From NCBI GenBank assembly GCA_025355465.1, contig JANXZO010000036.1, positions 1 to 64,000 of the forward strand: a stretch of 64,000 nucleotides of DNA, read 5' to 3'. The translations under genes were made by a program, and so were the position numbers. The notes beneath the pieces were generated by a model. It saw only the letters and a program-made list of their open reading frames with translations. It was not told the origin of the DNA and did not search any database. Positions 15,847 to 25,077 of the stretch are shown one piece after another. This DNA comes from Bacteroidales bacterium (GTDB lineage Bacteria; Bacteroidota; Bacteroidia; Bacteroidales; FEN-979). Each line of letters begins with the position of its first letter. Position 1 is the first letter of the stretch.

Positions 15847-17541
15847 TTATTTAACCTTATCCTTCAACACATCTATGATCTGTTTTGCCTTAAGCGCCTT
15901 GTCATCCTTTGGATCGATTGCCAGAACCCTGTTGCCGTAATCAACCGCCGCGATGGCAAACTCCTTGTTCTTGGTTGCATTGTACTGCAGGAAGTTATAG
16001 TAAGCAAGGTAATAACATGCCTCGATCCGTTCTTTTACATATTTTCCGGTATCAGCCTGGGTTTTTTCGAGAATGATCTCATAAACCGGCTTTGCAAGCC
16101 CGAGTTTACTGGTTGAATCGATATTTGATTTGGTTCTGGCACGCCATACCCAGCCCTGGATATAATCGGGCTGCATGGAATTGAATAGTGAAAGGTTGGT
16201 GTCTGATTTGATATAATCACCCACACTGTAATAAACCTTGCCAAGGTTGTAGTAGTCCATGGGCTGTCCCTTGTTGAGGCCGATCTTCTCCTCGTACAAC
16301 TGCATGGCTTTATCATACATTTTCGCCTTGGTCCAGCAAAGCGCTGCCTCCGAGATGAGTTCCACCTTTGCAGGGTCCATGGAATAAGCTTTCAGGAGTT
16401 GTGCCGGCGCCAGTGTGTCCATTTTGTTTTTTGCAAGGATGCGGCCATAATACGCATAGTCGGAGTACCGTATTTTGTCGGGTTTTGATTTTGCAATAAA
16501 CATTTTGATGTAGTGTAGCGCTTTGCCGTACTGTTGTGTTTCGAAATAGGAATAGGCGAGCGCCCGGCTTACATCGTTGTCGGAGGTGTCCACCTTGCGG
16601 ATTTCAAAAAGCTGAACGATGGCCTCATTGTAATCTTTGAGGTCGATGAGGGTGTTCACATACTGCTTGCGGGCCTGCACATTGCGCGAAAGTTCAAGGA
16701 ATCTGGCAAAGTTCTTCTTTGCCTCCTCCTGCCTGCCTGCCCTGGCAAGCAGCGAGCCGAGTTCACGGTATGCAGGGGCAAAAGTGGAATCCATCTTCAC
16801 CACCTCCTGGTAATAGTTCAGCGCCGTGGTGTACTGACGGGCCCTGAGCCACAGCTGACCAACCCGCAGTTTTGCTTCAGGCGATTTCGGATCGAGTGAC
16901 TGGGCCATGTTGTAGTTCGAAATGGCTTTCGATCCATCGTTCAGGAGGAGAAAATAGGCGTCGCCCCTGACAATGTATAGTTTGGGGTTTTTATTGTCCA
17001 GCTTTTCAGCCTGGCGCAGGTAGGTGAAAACCTTGGCTGTGTCCTTCACGGAAGCGAGACAGTAGGCCTCGGCCATATGAATCAGGACCAGGGCATGCCG
17101 GTCCGGCTCCATTTTGATCTGTTTGTTGGCCTTGGAAGGAAGAAGGGCCAGTGCCTTGGCCATATCAGCATCGGCCTCTGCAAGTTTCCCGTTCATCAGC
17201 GATAAAAAGGCCAGACCTACCTGGTTCAGTGGATTGGACGGATCCTGTTTGATTCCCATATTAAAAAGTGCCCGGGCCGAATCAGACTTCTCCTGGTAGG
17301 AAACATTAAGGGTGTCCGAATAATATTTGGAGAGACATGTGATACCATAATAGTAGTAATTGTCTCCATTTGTCGGCGACTCCTGAATCAACTTTTTAAA
17401 CATTGAGGCGGCAGCGGCAAATTGTTCACTTTTGGTCAGTTTTATTGCTGCTTTCAGGTCCTGGGCATAAGTAACTGTAACGAACATGGAACAGAGCAGG
17501 AGGGTTCCGAGAACACTCAATTTCTTGGTAGCACTTGACAT
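15847..17541 (-). CDS. Secreted tetratricopeptide-repeat protein
   Basis: The 564-aa protein has a signal peptide ending at VTYAQ and then a chain of at least ten TPR units from about residue 30 to the C-terminus, for example AYRELGSLLARAGRQEEAKK and YYNLGKVYYSVGDYIKSDTN. TPR arrays bind partner proteins, and no enzymatic domain is visible. It follows the PstS-like lipoprotein gene by 23 bases and precedes exbB. The same neighbourhood (PstS-like protein, TPR protein, ExbB-ExbD-ExbD-TonB) is familiar from Bacteroidota genomes, suggesting a periplasmic accessory to the TonB machinery. That role is inference. Confidence 0.8.
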   Translation of the reverse strand: MSSATKKLSVLGTLLLCSMFVTVTYAQDLKAAIKLTKSEQFAAAASMFKKLIQESPTNGDNYYYYGITCLSKYYSDTLNVSYQEKSDSARALFNMGIKQDPSNPLNQVGLAFLSLMNGKLAEADADMAKALALLPSKANKQIKMEPDRHALVLIHMAEAYCLASVKDTAKVFTYLRQAEKLDNKNPKLYIVRGDAYFLLLNDGSKAISNYNMAQSLDPKSPEAKLRVGQLWLRARQYTTALNYYQEVVKMDSTFAPAYRELGSLLARAGRQEEAKKNFARFLELSRNVQARKQYVNTLIDLKDYNEAIVQLFEIRKVDTSDNDVSRALAYSYFETQQYGKALHYIKMFIAKSKPDKIRYSDYAYYGRILAKNKMDTLAPAQLLKAYSMDPAKVELISEAALCWTKAKMYDKAMQLYEEKIGLNKGQPMDYYNLGKVYYSVGDYIKSDTNLSLFNSMQPDYIQGWVWRARTKSNIDSTSKLGLAKPVYEIILEKTQADTGKYVKERIEACYYLAYYNFLQYNATKNKEFAIAAVDYGNRVLAIDPKDDKALKAKQIIDVLKDKVK

Positions 17542-17564
17542 ATGATCTTTCTCCCTTATTGGTT

Positions 17565-18521
17565 TTAGTGTTTGATTTCAACAATTCGTACAGGCATCGC
17601 AGCCGGAACCATCCCGGAGCGTAAAACGATGCGCTGACCCTTCTCCCCTCCAACGAATGAAGACAAACCATAAGCCAGCCCGCGATAAGGCTGACGGTTT
17701 ATACAGTAGACGGCACGTGTAAACGGGTATAGCTCTTCGGCAATGTAGGCCTGATAGGGTCGATAAAATTTTGTTGCAGGGTCATTGTCTCCTTCAATGC
17801 CGATGCCCGCAACTTTAATGTGCTTTAAAAAATTATTGGATACCGTATCCTGTTTATCGCTGATCCAGTTTACCGAAATAACCCCGATAGCATTCTTGTT
17901 ATTCGCTACAAAATTGATTACCTCCGCGTTCGTTTTCAAAGCATAGCAGGTGGAAGGCAATGAATCTATTCCGAATTTTTCACGAAAATAGCGGGGATTG
18001 CCGGATTTAACGTTATCAAATACGACCTTCAGGTCGGTAAGTTTTGATTTGGGATTGATCTGACTCCAACGGGTTATCTTTCCTTCGAAAATCTCTTTAA
18101 CTTTCTGGTAAAACAAGTTGGTGTCAGGGTTGTCGTTGTTTACTATGAACGCCACCGCATCATACGCAATTTTGGTTGTTTTCGGGATATATTGCTGCGC
18201 CTTCAGCGCCTCTTCCTGCGCTGCGGTAAGCTTTCTGCCGATAACAATCAGCGGCACCGAATCGTTCATGAAATCCCGGATCACGTCGGCTTCACTTTTG
18301 TACATGGTGTCGAGATGGGCATTCGGATATATGGTTTCAAAGGCATACACCTCGGCATCCATCAGAAGCCGGTAGGAGTCATCAATACAAACCCTGCTGT
18401 TGCCCGATGTAGGTGTATCAGTGGCCGAACTGCCGGTACCGCTCCCACAGGAAGATAAAAACAGGAGAAAAAAGAGGCCTCCGGATACAAGGATGTTTTT
18501 TACTGAAAAAACTTTTTTCAT
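17565..18521 (-). CDS. PstS-like periplasmic binding lipoprotein
   Basis: This 318-aa protein has a lipoprotein signal (FLLFLSSCGSG) and the type II periplasmic-binding fold of phosphate-binding PstS. Recognisable elements are YDAVAFIVNNDNPDTN, IFEGKITRWSQINPKS and RYFREKFG, then NAIGVISVNWIS. No pstCAB transporter genes lie near. Instead it heads an operon with a TPR protein and the TonB cluster, which in Bacteroidota is a recurring arrangement for a PstS-like protein. It may therefore act with TonB rather than in classical phosphate uptake. A good promoter with -33 and -7 elements lies upstream. Confidence 0.78.
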   Translation of the reverse strand: MKKVFSVKNILVSGGLFFLLFLSSCGSGTGSSATDTPTSGNSRVCIDDSYRLLMDAEVYAFETIYPNAHLDTMYKSEADVIRDFMNDSVPLIVIGRKLTAAQEEALKAQQYIPKTTKIAYDAVAFIVNNDNPDTNLFYQKVKEIFEGKITRWSQINPKSKLTDLKVVFDNVKSGNPRYFREKFGIDSLPSTCYALKTNAEVINFVANNKNAIGVISVNWISDKQDTVSNNFLKHIKVAGIGIEGDNDPATKFYRPYQAYIAEELYPFTRAVYCINRQPYRGLAYGLSSFVGGEKGQRIVLRSGMVPAAMPVRIVEIKH

Positions 18522-18567
18522 ATTGCGTTATCCGCTTAAAATCAGCGTATTCTTTAAAAAAAGAACA

Positions 18568-18600
18568 CAAAATTACGAAAATTATTATTGCAGCTCCCAA
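18568..18600 (-). promoter_or_regulatory. Promoter candidate of the PstS-like gene operon
   Basis: TAATTTTG at 18568-18575 on the minus strand matches TAnnTTTG, with a TTG at 18598-18600, 22 bases upstream. The -7 box is 46 bases before the ATG. Confidence 0.5.
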
Positions 18601-18652
18601 ATATTATGGGATAAATATACAATAAAAGGCAGTAAAAATGCGGATTTCAGGA

Positions 18653-18850
18653 TTATTCTTCCTCCTGTTCCCTGCTCTTGGTCCATAAGCGCGCAAGGCG
18701 GAAGCCACCGTAAAGAAACAGGAAGGCTGCGAAGATGATCCTGATCTCTTTGGTAAGATACTTGAAAGTTGGGCTGACCAGAATATAGACGGCCAGGAAA
18801 AAATAGAGGACAATTATTACAATGGAGAAGTACCTGACGAAGTTTTTCAT
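18653..18850 (-). CDS. Small two-helix membrane protein
   Basis: The 65-aa product consists of two predicted membrane helices, about residues 8-27 (FSIVIIVLYFFLAVYILVS) and 36-53 (IRIIFAAFLFLYGGFRLA), and a charged C-terminal tail (KSREQEEE). I do not know its function. It lies directly downstream of the 109-aa gene that follows nuoN and upstream of the PstS-like gene, in the same direction, so it may be the last gene of the complex I transcript or part of the TonB-side unit. Coding status rests on its clean start, helix pattern and tight spacing. Confidence 0.6.
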   Translation of the reverse strand: MKNFVRYFSIVIIVLYFFLAVYILVSPTFKYLTKEIRIIFAAFLFLYGGFRLARLWTKSREQEEE

Positions 18851-18855
18851 TGCGG

Positions 18856-19179
18856 TTACCGTTTAACCTGCCAGTATGGAATATCCCAATCACCAGGCCA
18901 TTGGTTCCAGTAAGCAGGGGTGACCTCTTTGCCGTCTTTAAGGAAAAGTTTGTGCTGATACAGAACGATCATCGGGTTAAAAATAAGATCTGTTAATCCG
19001 ATAACAGTGGTCTCAAGAGGGCTCCCGTCCTTGGCCTTCTCTTTTTCCATCTTCACGGTATAGCCATTGAATTCGAGGATCTCTTTCAGAAAAGCAGTGC
19101 GCTCTCTGTTCAGACCTGTTTCAACTACGGTGCAACGAACTCCGTCAATCTCTGCTATCGTATGTTTTCCTTTTGTGAG
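18856..19179 (-). CDS. Conserved-looking hypothetical protein downstream of nuoN
   Basis: The reading frame starting MALTKGKHTIAEIDGVRCTV gives a 109-aa soluble protein with no signal peptide and no family I can name. The start at 19179 is chosen because an upstream extension to 19227 would translate through a 42-bp perfect palindrome. Features are a compact alpha/beta N-terminal half (RCTVVETGLNRERTAFLKEI), a lysine- and glutamate-rich turn, and an aromatic tail (AYWNQWPGDWDIPYW). It follows nuoN by 72 bases and precedes the 65-aa membrane protein by 5 bases. A link to complex I is suggested only by position. Confidence 0.65.
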   Translation of the reverse strand, partial: LTKGKHTIAEIDGVRCTVVETGLNRERTAFLKEILEFNGYTVKMEKEKAKDGSPLETTVIGLTDLIFNPMIVLYQHKLFLKDGKEVTPAYWNQWPGDWDIPYWQVKR

Positions 19180-19203
19180 TGCCATGGGAATGTATGTTAT
19201 TCC

Positions 19204-19245
19204 GGCATTGGCAGAGACGCATTGCAATGCGTCTCTGCCAATGCC
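19204..19245. repeat. 42-bp perfect palindrome
   Basis: Two 21-nt arms meet without a loop, with the centre at 19224/19225 reading GCATTG|CAATGC. It lies in the short gap between the end of nuoN and the 109-aa gene. It could be a cruciform, a bidirectional transcription barrier or a dispersed repetitive palindrome. No T-run follows. Confidence 0.85.
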
Positions 19246-19251
19246 AGGGTG

Positions 19252-20661
19252 TTAAAATAATCCGAAACTTAAATTCAGTACCATCTCGTAGATGGCGCTT
19301 ATAAATCCGACCACAACGATACCGAAAACGCACATCAGCAGCCCGAGACGGGTGAAGCCGTCGCTTTTGAAATGAGCGATGGGCCGGTCACTGTTGTTCA
19401 GCAGCATGGCCTTTATCACGAGGAGATAGTAGTATAAGGATACAATCGTGTTGATCAATGCAATGAGAACCAGGATGTAATATCCCTGTTTTGCGGCGGC
19501 GGCAAAAAGGAAAAACTTACCAAAAAAGCCAGCCAGCGGCGGAATTCCGGCCAGCGAGAAGAGAGCAAGCATCATCACCAGACTGAGATTGGGATTTGTA
19601 CGGTAAAGTCCGTCGTAATCATCAATGTTTTCCTTTCCGGTGCGGTTTGCAATGATCCCGACTACACCGAATGCCGCTAGGTTTGAAAAGATATAGACCA
19701 GTGCAAAGTAGATCACCGTGGTCATCCCGATCTGGCTCTGTCCGATGATCCCCAACAGGATAAATCCGGCCTGGGCAATGGAAGAGAAGGCAAGAAACCT
19801 TTTCAGGTTCTGCTGACGCAAGGCGAACAGGTTCCCCAGCGTGATGGTCAGAATAGTGATCACATAGAGCACCTGACTCCAGAGTACGGCGATCTTGGCG
19901 AATACGGTATACAGAATGATTGTGAAAATAAAAACAGCTGCTGCTTTTGAGATCACCGAAAGGAATGATGTGACGTTGACCGGCGCTCCTTCGTAAACGT
20001 CGGCAGTCCACAGGTGGAAGGGAACGAGGGAAATTTTGAAAGCCATCCCGGCAAAGAAGAAAATGAATGCGAGAACCTGAAGCGGGGCTCCGTTGATGAG
20101 GGGAGCCACATCTGTAAAGTAGAGTGTTCCGGTGGTGCCGTAGATCATCGACAAACCATAAAGCAGAATCCCTGAAGAGAGTGCGGAGGTGAAAATAAGC
20201 TTCACCCCTGCCTCCGCTGATTTTTCCTTGTACCGCTCCCAGGCAGCAAGGGCTGCAATAGGGATGGTGGCCAATTCAAGTCCCAGATAGAACATAAGGA
20301 AATCGCCCGAAGAGATCATGTAGTTCATGCCGATCAGGGTAGAAAGCATCAGAATATAAAACTCGCTGATCTTCTCCTTGTTTTCATCCTTCTTCAGCCA
20401 GTCGACGGACTGCACAAAGATGATCAAGACACCTATGTTGAGGATGTTCTTGAGCAGGATGGTGAGTTGCGTGTTGCGATACATGCCACCAAACAATTCG
20501 CCTGTCGTCCCGGGTAGAAATCCGATGATGGTCACGCCTGCCATCAGCAACAGGGAAGGGATGATGATCAGCCTTTTCCGTTCGTTGGGCAGAAAAATTT
20601 CGACGATCAATAAAATTACCGCGATGGCTACCAGCAGCAATTCATGTCTCATTATCAGCAT
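19252..20661 (-). CDS. nuoN: Complex I subunit N (11-subunit operon)
   Basis: NuoN is one of three antiporter-like, proton-pumping membrane subunits. The 469-aa protein has about 14 hydrophobic helices. Conserved motifs include GMNYMISSGDFLMFYLGLEL with the membrane Glu, FKISLVPFHLWTADVYEGAP (family PFHxWxPDVYEGAP) and KRFLAFSSIAQAGFIL. It is the last subunit gene of the 11-gene operon. A 97-bp gap with a REP-like GC-rich segment separates it from nuoM. An ATG nine bases further in (20652) is an alternative start. Confidence 0.92.
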   Translation of the reverse strand: MLIMRHELLLVAIAVILLIVEIFLPNERKRLIIIPSLLLMAGVTIIGFLPGTTGELFGGMYRNTQLTILLKNILNIGVLIIFVQSVDWLKKDENKEKISEFYILMLSTLIGMNYMISSGDFLMFYLGLELATIPIAALAAWERYKEKSAEAGVKLIFTSALSSGILLYGLSMIYGTTGTLYFTDVAPLINGAPLQVLAFIFFFAGMAFKISLVPFHLWTADVYEGAPVNVTSFLSVISKAAAVFIFTIILYTVFAKIAVLWSQVLYVITILTITLGNLFALRQQNLKRFLAFSSIAQAGFILLGIIGQSQIGMTTVIYFALVYIFSNLAAFGVVGIIANRTGKENIDDYDGLYRTNPNLSLVMMLALFSLAGIPPLAGFFGKFFLFAAAAKQGYYILVLIALINTIVSLYYYLLVIKAMLLNNSDRPIAHFKSDGFTRLGLLMCVFGIVVVGFISAIYEMVLNLSFGLF

Positions 20662-20705
20662 TGGTCGTAAATTTAAATAGTCAATATTTTGTTACTCCTT
20701 AACCC

Positions 20706-20755
20706 TTGCATTCTCCCCTCGCCTTTGGGAGCGGAGGCCGGGGGGGTGAGGTGGT
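20706..20755. repeat. GC-rich REP-like segment between nuoM and nuoN
   Basis: The plus strand reads CTCCCCTCGCCTTTGGGAG, a 5-bp stem with loop, followed by GGCCGGGGGGGTGAGG. This is unlike the AT-rich spacers elsewhere and resembles short interspersed palindromic sequences. No gene is present. Confidence 0.4.
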
Positions 20756-20758
20756 TTA

Positions 20759-22273
20759 TTAAGGCATTATTGCAGGTGCTGCCGCTAAAAGTTTCTGTAC
20801 GATGGGTCCCAGTCCGCCGTTGATCATATCCGACAGCCACAGGGGCGCCGATCCGATAATTGTGATACCTGCGATCAGTGCAACAACGCTCATTCTGTCG
20901 TGCCATTTCGCGTCGGGAAGCGTTTCAAAAGCTTCGTTCTTAATCTTTCCGAGCAGCAGAACACCAACCACGCGCAGCACATAAACCGCCGTTACCACGA
21001 TGGACGAGGCAGCAATGATGGTACAAACCCTGTGAAAAGTATCCGGATGCTGGAACGATCCGACAAAGATGGTCATTTCGGCCACAAACCCGCTGAAACC
21101 AGGGAGTCCGAGCGATGCCAGACCGGCGATTACGTATGCCACCGCCAGAAACGGCATCACCTTCATGAGTCCGCCCATTTCATTGATATACCTTGTATGC
21201 GTTCGTCCGTAAATCATGCCGATGAGGGCAAAGAAGAGGGCTGTCATGATTCCGTGTGAGATCATCTGCATGATGGCACCGTTGATGGCAGTCTGGTTGA
21301 ACATCAGGATGGCAAAGAGCACCAGGGCACAGTGACTTACAGAGGAGTAAGCATTGATGTATTTAAGATCTTTCTGCCAGATGGCTCCGAAGGCTCCGTA
21401 GATGACACCGATGGTTGCCAGGATCAGGAACAGCCAACCCCAGTAGTGGGCCCCTTCCGGAAGAAGAAATACGGCAACACGGTAGCAACCGTATCCACCC
21501 AGCTTCATCAGTACGCCGGCATGAAGCATGGACACGGCGGTAGGCGCTGAGGCATGACCGTCGGGCGACCAGGTGTGAAACGGGAACATGGCACCAAGAA
21601 CACCGAATCCCACGAAAAGGAAGGGGAAAAGAAAGTTCTGTGCGGCGATGGGAATGTGCTCTTTCGAGATCTTGATAAGGTCGAAGGTGAGGGGCCCGCC
21701 GCTGGGTGCCGAATTGAAATAGATACCCAGCAAACCAAGCAGGATGAAAGCTGAACCGCCCATGAGCATCAGGGTGAGTTTCATGGCCGAATAGTGCCTC
21801 GGACCGCTTCCCCAGATGCCGATCAGCAGGTACATCGGGATCACAGCAAGTTCGTAGAAGAGGAACATGGTAAAAAGGTCCAGGGAGATAAAGAATCCAA
21901 AAACCCCGGAGGCAAGGAGAATAAGCGAGGTAAAAAATTCACGTGGCAGATCTACGATATCCCAGCTGGCAAATATTCCGGCGAAGACAACAAGGGCAGT
22001 CAGTCCGATCATGGCCACCGATACACCGTCAACACCGATATAAAAATGGATGTTCAGACTTTCGTACCAAAGGTTGTCCTGAACAAACAGGATCTCTGCC
22101 ATATTGCCGGCTCGACGTTCGGCCAGGTACAGGAAGATCAGGGCAAGGGCGCTGATAAGCTGCAGGCTCATCCCGATCACGGAGACCCATTTAACCTGCA
22201 TGTGGTTCTTGGAAAAGAGGATACCGATGATGGTAAGAACCGGAATTATGATAAACAGTGTCAGAATACTCAT
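20759..22273 (-). CDS. nuoM: Complex I subunit M (11-subunit operon)
   Basis: This 504-aa antiporter-like subunit has about 14 membrane helices. The discontinuous-helix and proton-channel signatures are visible: FYELAVIPMYLLIGIWG with the key Glu, GAMFPFHTWSPDGHASAPTA with the Lys/His region, and LKYINAYSSVSHCALVL. It lies 12 bases downstream of nuoL. Length and motifs are ordinary for NuoM, and the copy appears functional. Confidence 0.92.
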   Translation of the reverse strand: MSILTLFIIIPVLTIIGILFSKNHMQVKWVSVIGMSLQLISALALIFLYLAERRAGNMAEILFVQDNLWYESLNIHFYIGVDGVSVAMIGLTALVVFAGIFASWDIVDLPREFFTSLILLASGVFGFFISLDLFTMFLFYELAVIPMYLLIGIWGSGPRHYSAMKLTLMLMGGSAFILLGLLGIYFNSAPSGGPLTFDLIKISKEHIPIAAQNFLFPFLFVGFGVLGAMFPFHTWSPDGHASAPTAVSMLHAGVLMKLGGYGCYRVAVFLLPEGAHYWGWLFLILATIGVIYGAFGAIWQKDLKYINAYSSVSHCALVLFAILMFNQTAINGAIMQMISHGIMTALFFALIGMIYGRTHTRYINEMGGLMKVMPFLAVAYVIAGLASLGLPGFSGFVAEMTIFVGSFQHPDTFHRVCTIIAASSIVVTAVYVLRVVGVLLLGKIKNEAFETLPDAKWHDRMSVVALIAGITIIGSAPLWLSDMINGGLGPIVQKLLAAAPAIMP

Positions 22274-22285
22274 TCTTCTACAGTG

Positions 22286-24208
22286 TTAGTTGGTCCATAA
22301 ATAGATGAATAATAAGGCCAGGAGGAGCGCTCCGGATACAAATACAAGGGCATATTGCTGAACCTGCCCCGATTGCAATTTTTTCACCCTGTCGGAGGCT
22401 TCGTTGGTAACATAGGCCATTCCGTTCATGGCCCCATCGACGATGTGGCGGTCGAACCATGCCACCGGGCGGGAAACATAATTGAAGAGAATTTTTTTGG
22501 TGATGAAAAGGTAGACCTCGTCAATGTAAAATTTGTTGAAGGCGGCCTTTGAAAAGCCACCCAGCGTGTTGAATATCCTTTCGGGAACATTGGTCTCCTT
22601 GCGGTACATAAGGGTGGCGATCGTAATGCCGATGAGCCCGGCCAGTACAGCGGGGATGGCGACGCCAAGCTCGATGTGGGTCTCAAACGGCATCCCGTCG
22701 GAGGTGACCAGCGAAGCAAAAGGCACGAGTCCGGCAAAGAGCGCACCCAGCGCCAGGATCATCAGCGGGAGCGTCATGGTAAGAGGCGCTTCGTGCGGGG
22801 TGTGGTGATAGTGGGTGTTTTTTCCCCAGAATATGTTGTAGTACAACCGGAACATGTAAAACGCGGTAAGCCCGGAAACGGTGAGCTCAACAATGAAAAG
22901 GAACATGCTCTTCATATGACCGGCAGCGAGGATCTCGTCCTTGCTGAAGAAGCCCGACAATGGCGGAATACCTGCAATTGCGAGACAAGCGATCAGGAAG
23001 GTTGCATGGGTGATGGGCATGTGCTTGCGCAAGCCGCCCATATCCTGCATCACATTGCTGTGAACGGCGTGTATGATAGCTCCTGCACCAAGGAACAACA
23101 AGGCTTTGAAAAATGCATGGGTGAAAAGATGAAACATGGAGGCCATGAATCCGAGCCCCTCTTCCCCTCCGTAGCCGGAAACGCCGAGGGCGAACATCAT
23201 CATCCCGATCTGCGACATGGTGGAATAAGCCAGTACACGTTTGATATCATACTGGGTACAGGCAACCACTGCGGCAAAAATGGAGCTGAACGCCCCTACG
23301 TACATGACCACATCGAGGGCCACTGCATTCATATGGTAGATCGGAAAGAGCCGTGCAACGAGGTATACACCGGCAACGACCATGGTGGCGGCATGGATGA
23401 GGGCCGACACGGGCGTAGGCCCTTCCATGGCATCGGGGAGCCAGATATGGAGCGGGAACATCGCCGATTTACCGGCACCGCCCATGAAGATAAAGATCAT
23501 CGACCAGGTCATCGTCGAAAGACCGAGGAACCATACCCCTTGTCCTGAAGTAAGAGCCGGGCTGTCCGGTGCGGTCAGTTTGATAAAATCAAACGTGCCG
23601 GTCGCATAGGAAAGCATCAGTATCCCGATTAAAAAACCGAGGTCGGCAAAACGGGTCACGATAAAGGCCTTTTTGGAGGCAGCTACCGCCGAATCCTTGG
23701 TGTAATAGAATCCGATGAGCAGGTAGGATGAAACCCCCACAAGTTCCCAGAAGATGTACATCTGGAAAATATTGGTGGCGACCACCAGTCCGAGCATTGA
23801 AAAGCTGAAGAGCGACAGCGTGGCAAAGAAACGCGAAAAGCCCTTTTCACCGGCCATGTAGCCGATAGAATAAAGGTGTACCATGAATGAGACCGTGGTG
23901 ATCACGATCAGCATCATCACAGAAATCGGATCCAGCAACACCCCCATATCAATATGGAGTTTGTCGGTAAGGTTCAGCCAACGCATGCTGAATGCCAAAA
24001 CCTTCACGAAAGCACCCTCAGCTCCCTTACCGGACACAAAGAAATAGTTGTAGGCCGTAAAGATGGAGAGTACCCAGCCGATGAAGAGGCCGGTGGTTCC
24101 GACCAACCCTGAAACGATGGGTTTAAAACGGTTCCCGAACAGGCCGACGACCACAAAAACCACCAGGGGTATCAGCAGAATCAGGACGGTGTAACTGAAA
24201 TCGATCAT
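22286..24208 (-). CDS. nuoL: Complex I subunit L (11-subunit operon)
   Basis: The 640-aa protein is the distal antiporter-like subunit with the long lateral helix. Motifs include FWELVGVSSYLLIGFYY, GGAGKSAMFPLHIWLPDAME and ALIHAATMVVAGVYLVAR, then KRVLAYSTMSQIGMMMFALG. The C-terminal region FNKFYIDEVYLF precedes the lateral helix and final anchor helix. It follows nuoK by 19 bases. Compared with the second copy at 59491 it lacks the octamer-encoded segment near residue 50. Confidence 0.92.
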   Translation of the reverse strand: MIDFSYTVLILLIPLVVFVVVGLFGNRFKPIVSGLVGTTGLFIGWVLSIFTAYNYFFVSGKGAEGAFVKVLAFSMRWLNLTDKLHIDMGVLLDPISVMMLIVITTVSFMVHLYSIGYMAGEKGFSRFFATLSLFSFSMLGLVVATNIFQMYIFWELVGVSSYLLIGFYYTKDSAVAASKKAFIVTRFADLGFLIGILMLSYATGTFDFIKLTAPDSPALTSGQGVWFLGLSTMTWSMIFIFMGGAGKSAMFPLHIWLPDAMEGPTPVSALIHAATMVVAGVYLVARLFPIYHMNAVALDVVMYVGAFSSIFAAVVACTQYDIKRVLAYSTMSQIGMMMFALGVSGYGGEEGLGFMASMFHLFTHAFFKALLFLGAGAIIHAVHSNVMQDMGGLRKHMPITHATFLIACLAIAGIPPLSGFFSKDEILAAGHMKSMFLFIVELTVSGLTAFYMFRLYYNIFWGKNTHYHHTPHEAPLTMTLPLMILALGALFAGLVPFASLVTSDGMPFETHIELGVAIPAVLAGLIGITIATLMYRKETNVPERIFNTLGGFSKAAFNKFYIDEVYLFITKKILFNYVSRPVAWFDRHIVDGAMNGMAYVTNEASDRVKKLQSGQVQQYALVFVSGALLLALLFIYLWTN

Positions 24209-24227
24209 ATGCTAACGATTTACGATT

Positions 24228-24545
24228 TTAATATTTCATTTCATTCATCTTCTCCACGTCGATATTTACGAGGCGGCGATAGATATTAATAATGATGGCG
24301 ATGGCTACGGACGCTTCGGCGGCGGCCACGGCAATAATAAATATGGTAAAGAACATCCCCTCCAGATGACCCGGGTAGAGGATCTTGTTGAATGCCACAA
24401 AGTTGATATTCACCGAGTTCAGGATCAGTTCGATGGACATGAGCATGGTGATCAGGTTTTTCCGCACCAGGAAGCCATAGATTCCTACAAAGAACATAAT
24501 GGTGCCGGTGATCAGAAACCAGGTTAATGGAACGCCTTCAAACAT
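24228..24545 (-). CDS. nuoK: Complex I subunit K (11-subunit operon)
   Basis: The 105-aa protein has three membrane helices and the two conserved membrane glutamates, in LMSIELILNSVNINFVAF and in AVAAAEASVAIAIIINIYR. NuoK belongs to the E-channel beside NuoH and NuoJ. The gene lies 19 bases after nuoJ in the operon. Nothing unusual is seen. Confidence 0.92.
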   Translation of the reverse strand: MFEGVPLTWFLITGTIMFFVGIYGFLVRKNLITMLMSIELILNSVNINFVAFNKILYPGHLEGMFFTIFIIAVAAAEASVAIAIIINIYRRLVNIDVEKMNEMKY

Positions 24546-24564
24546 ATTTTCAGAATTAAAATTA

Positions 24565-25077
24565 TTAATCTTTACGTTTTTTAGCCAGGATTATCGCTCC
24601 CACCATGGCGGCGAGCAGCAGGATGCTGATCACTTCAAAGGGGAGTGCGTAGCCGAATTTTTCGGTACTGATCAGCGCCTTGGCGATCACGCGGATATCG
24701 GTGCGTTCACTGCTGCTTATCACCTCCTGTGGAAAAGGGTGCTGAACAATGGTCAGGATGCAAAGTGCGGCACCAAAGCCAGCGGCGATAAAGGCCGGGA
24801 TGATCTTCTTCACGGACGGGGCTTCAAGTTTCTCGCCGATATGGCTTGTAAGCAGGATGGAGAAGATGATCAGTACCACAATGCCGCCGGCATAGAGGGT
24901 CAGCTGTATGGCCGCAAGAAAGTTAAAGCGCAGCAGGAAGTACATCCCCCCGGTGGCTACCAGCACAAAAAGAAGGAAGGTGGCCGCCCGAAGAATCCGC
25001 CGGCTGGTCACGGTCAGTATGGAAAAGATGATAATGACCGCCGCAAAAATTGCAAACATCAATTGGTTGGTCGTCAT
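24565..25077 (-). CDS. nuoJ: Complex I subunit J (11-subunit operon)
   Basis: This 170-aa membrane protein has five hydrophobic segments and the NuoJ signature around LTLYAGGIVVLIIFSILL in helix 3, which carries the pi-bulge in known structures. Its start overlaps the nuoI stop by four bases, indicating translational coupling. Confidence 0.9.
   Translation of the reverse strand: MTTNQLMFAIFAAVIIIFSILTVTSRRILRAATFLLFVLVATGGMYFLLRFNFLAAIQLTLYAGGIVVLIIFSILLTSHIGEKLEAPSVKKIIPAFIAAGFGAALCILTIVQHPFPQEVISSSERTDIRVIAKALISTEKFGYALPFEVISILLLAAMVGAIILAKKRKD

Noticed and set aside
17565-18521. PstS-like gene considered as part of a phosphate ABC transporter
   Set aside because: No pstC, pstA, pstB or phoU nearby. 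The neighbourhood is TonB-related.
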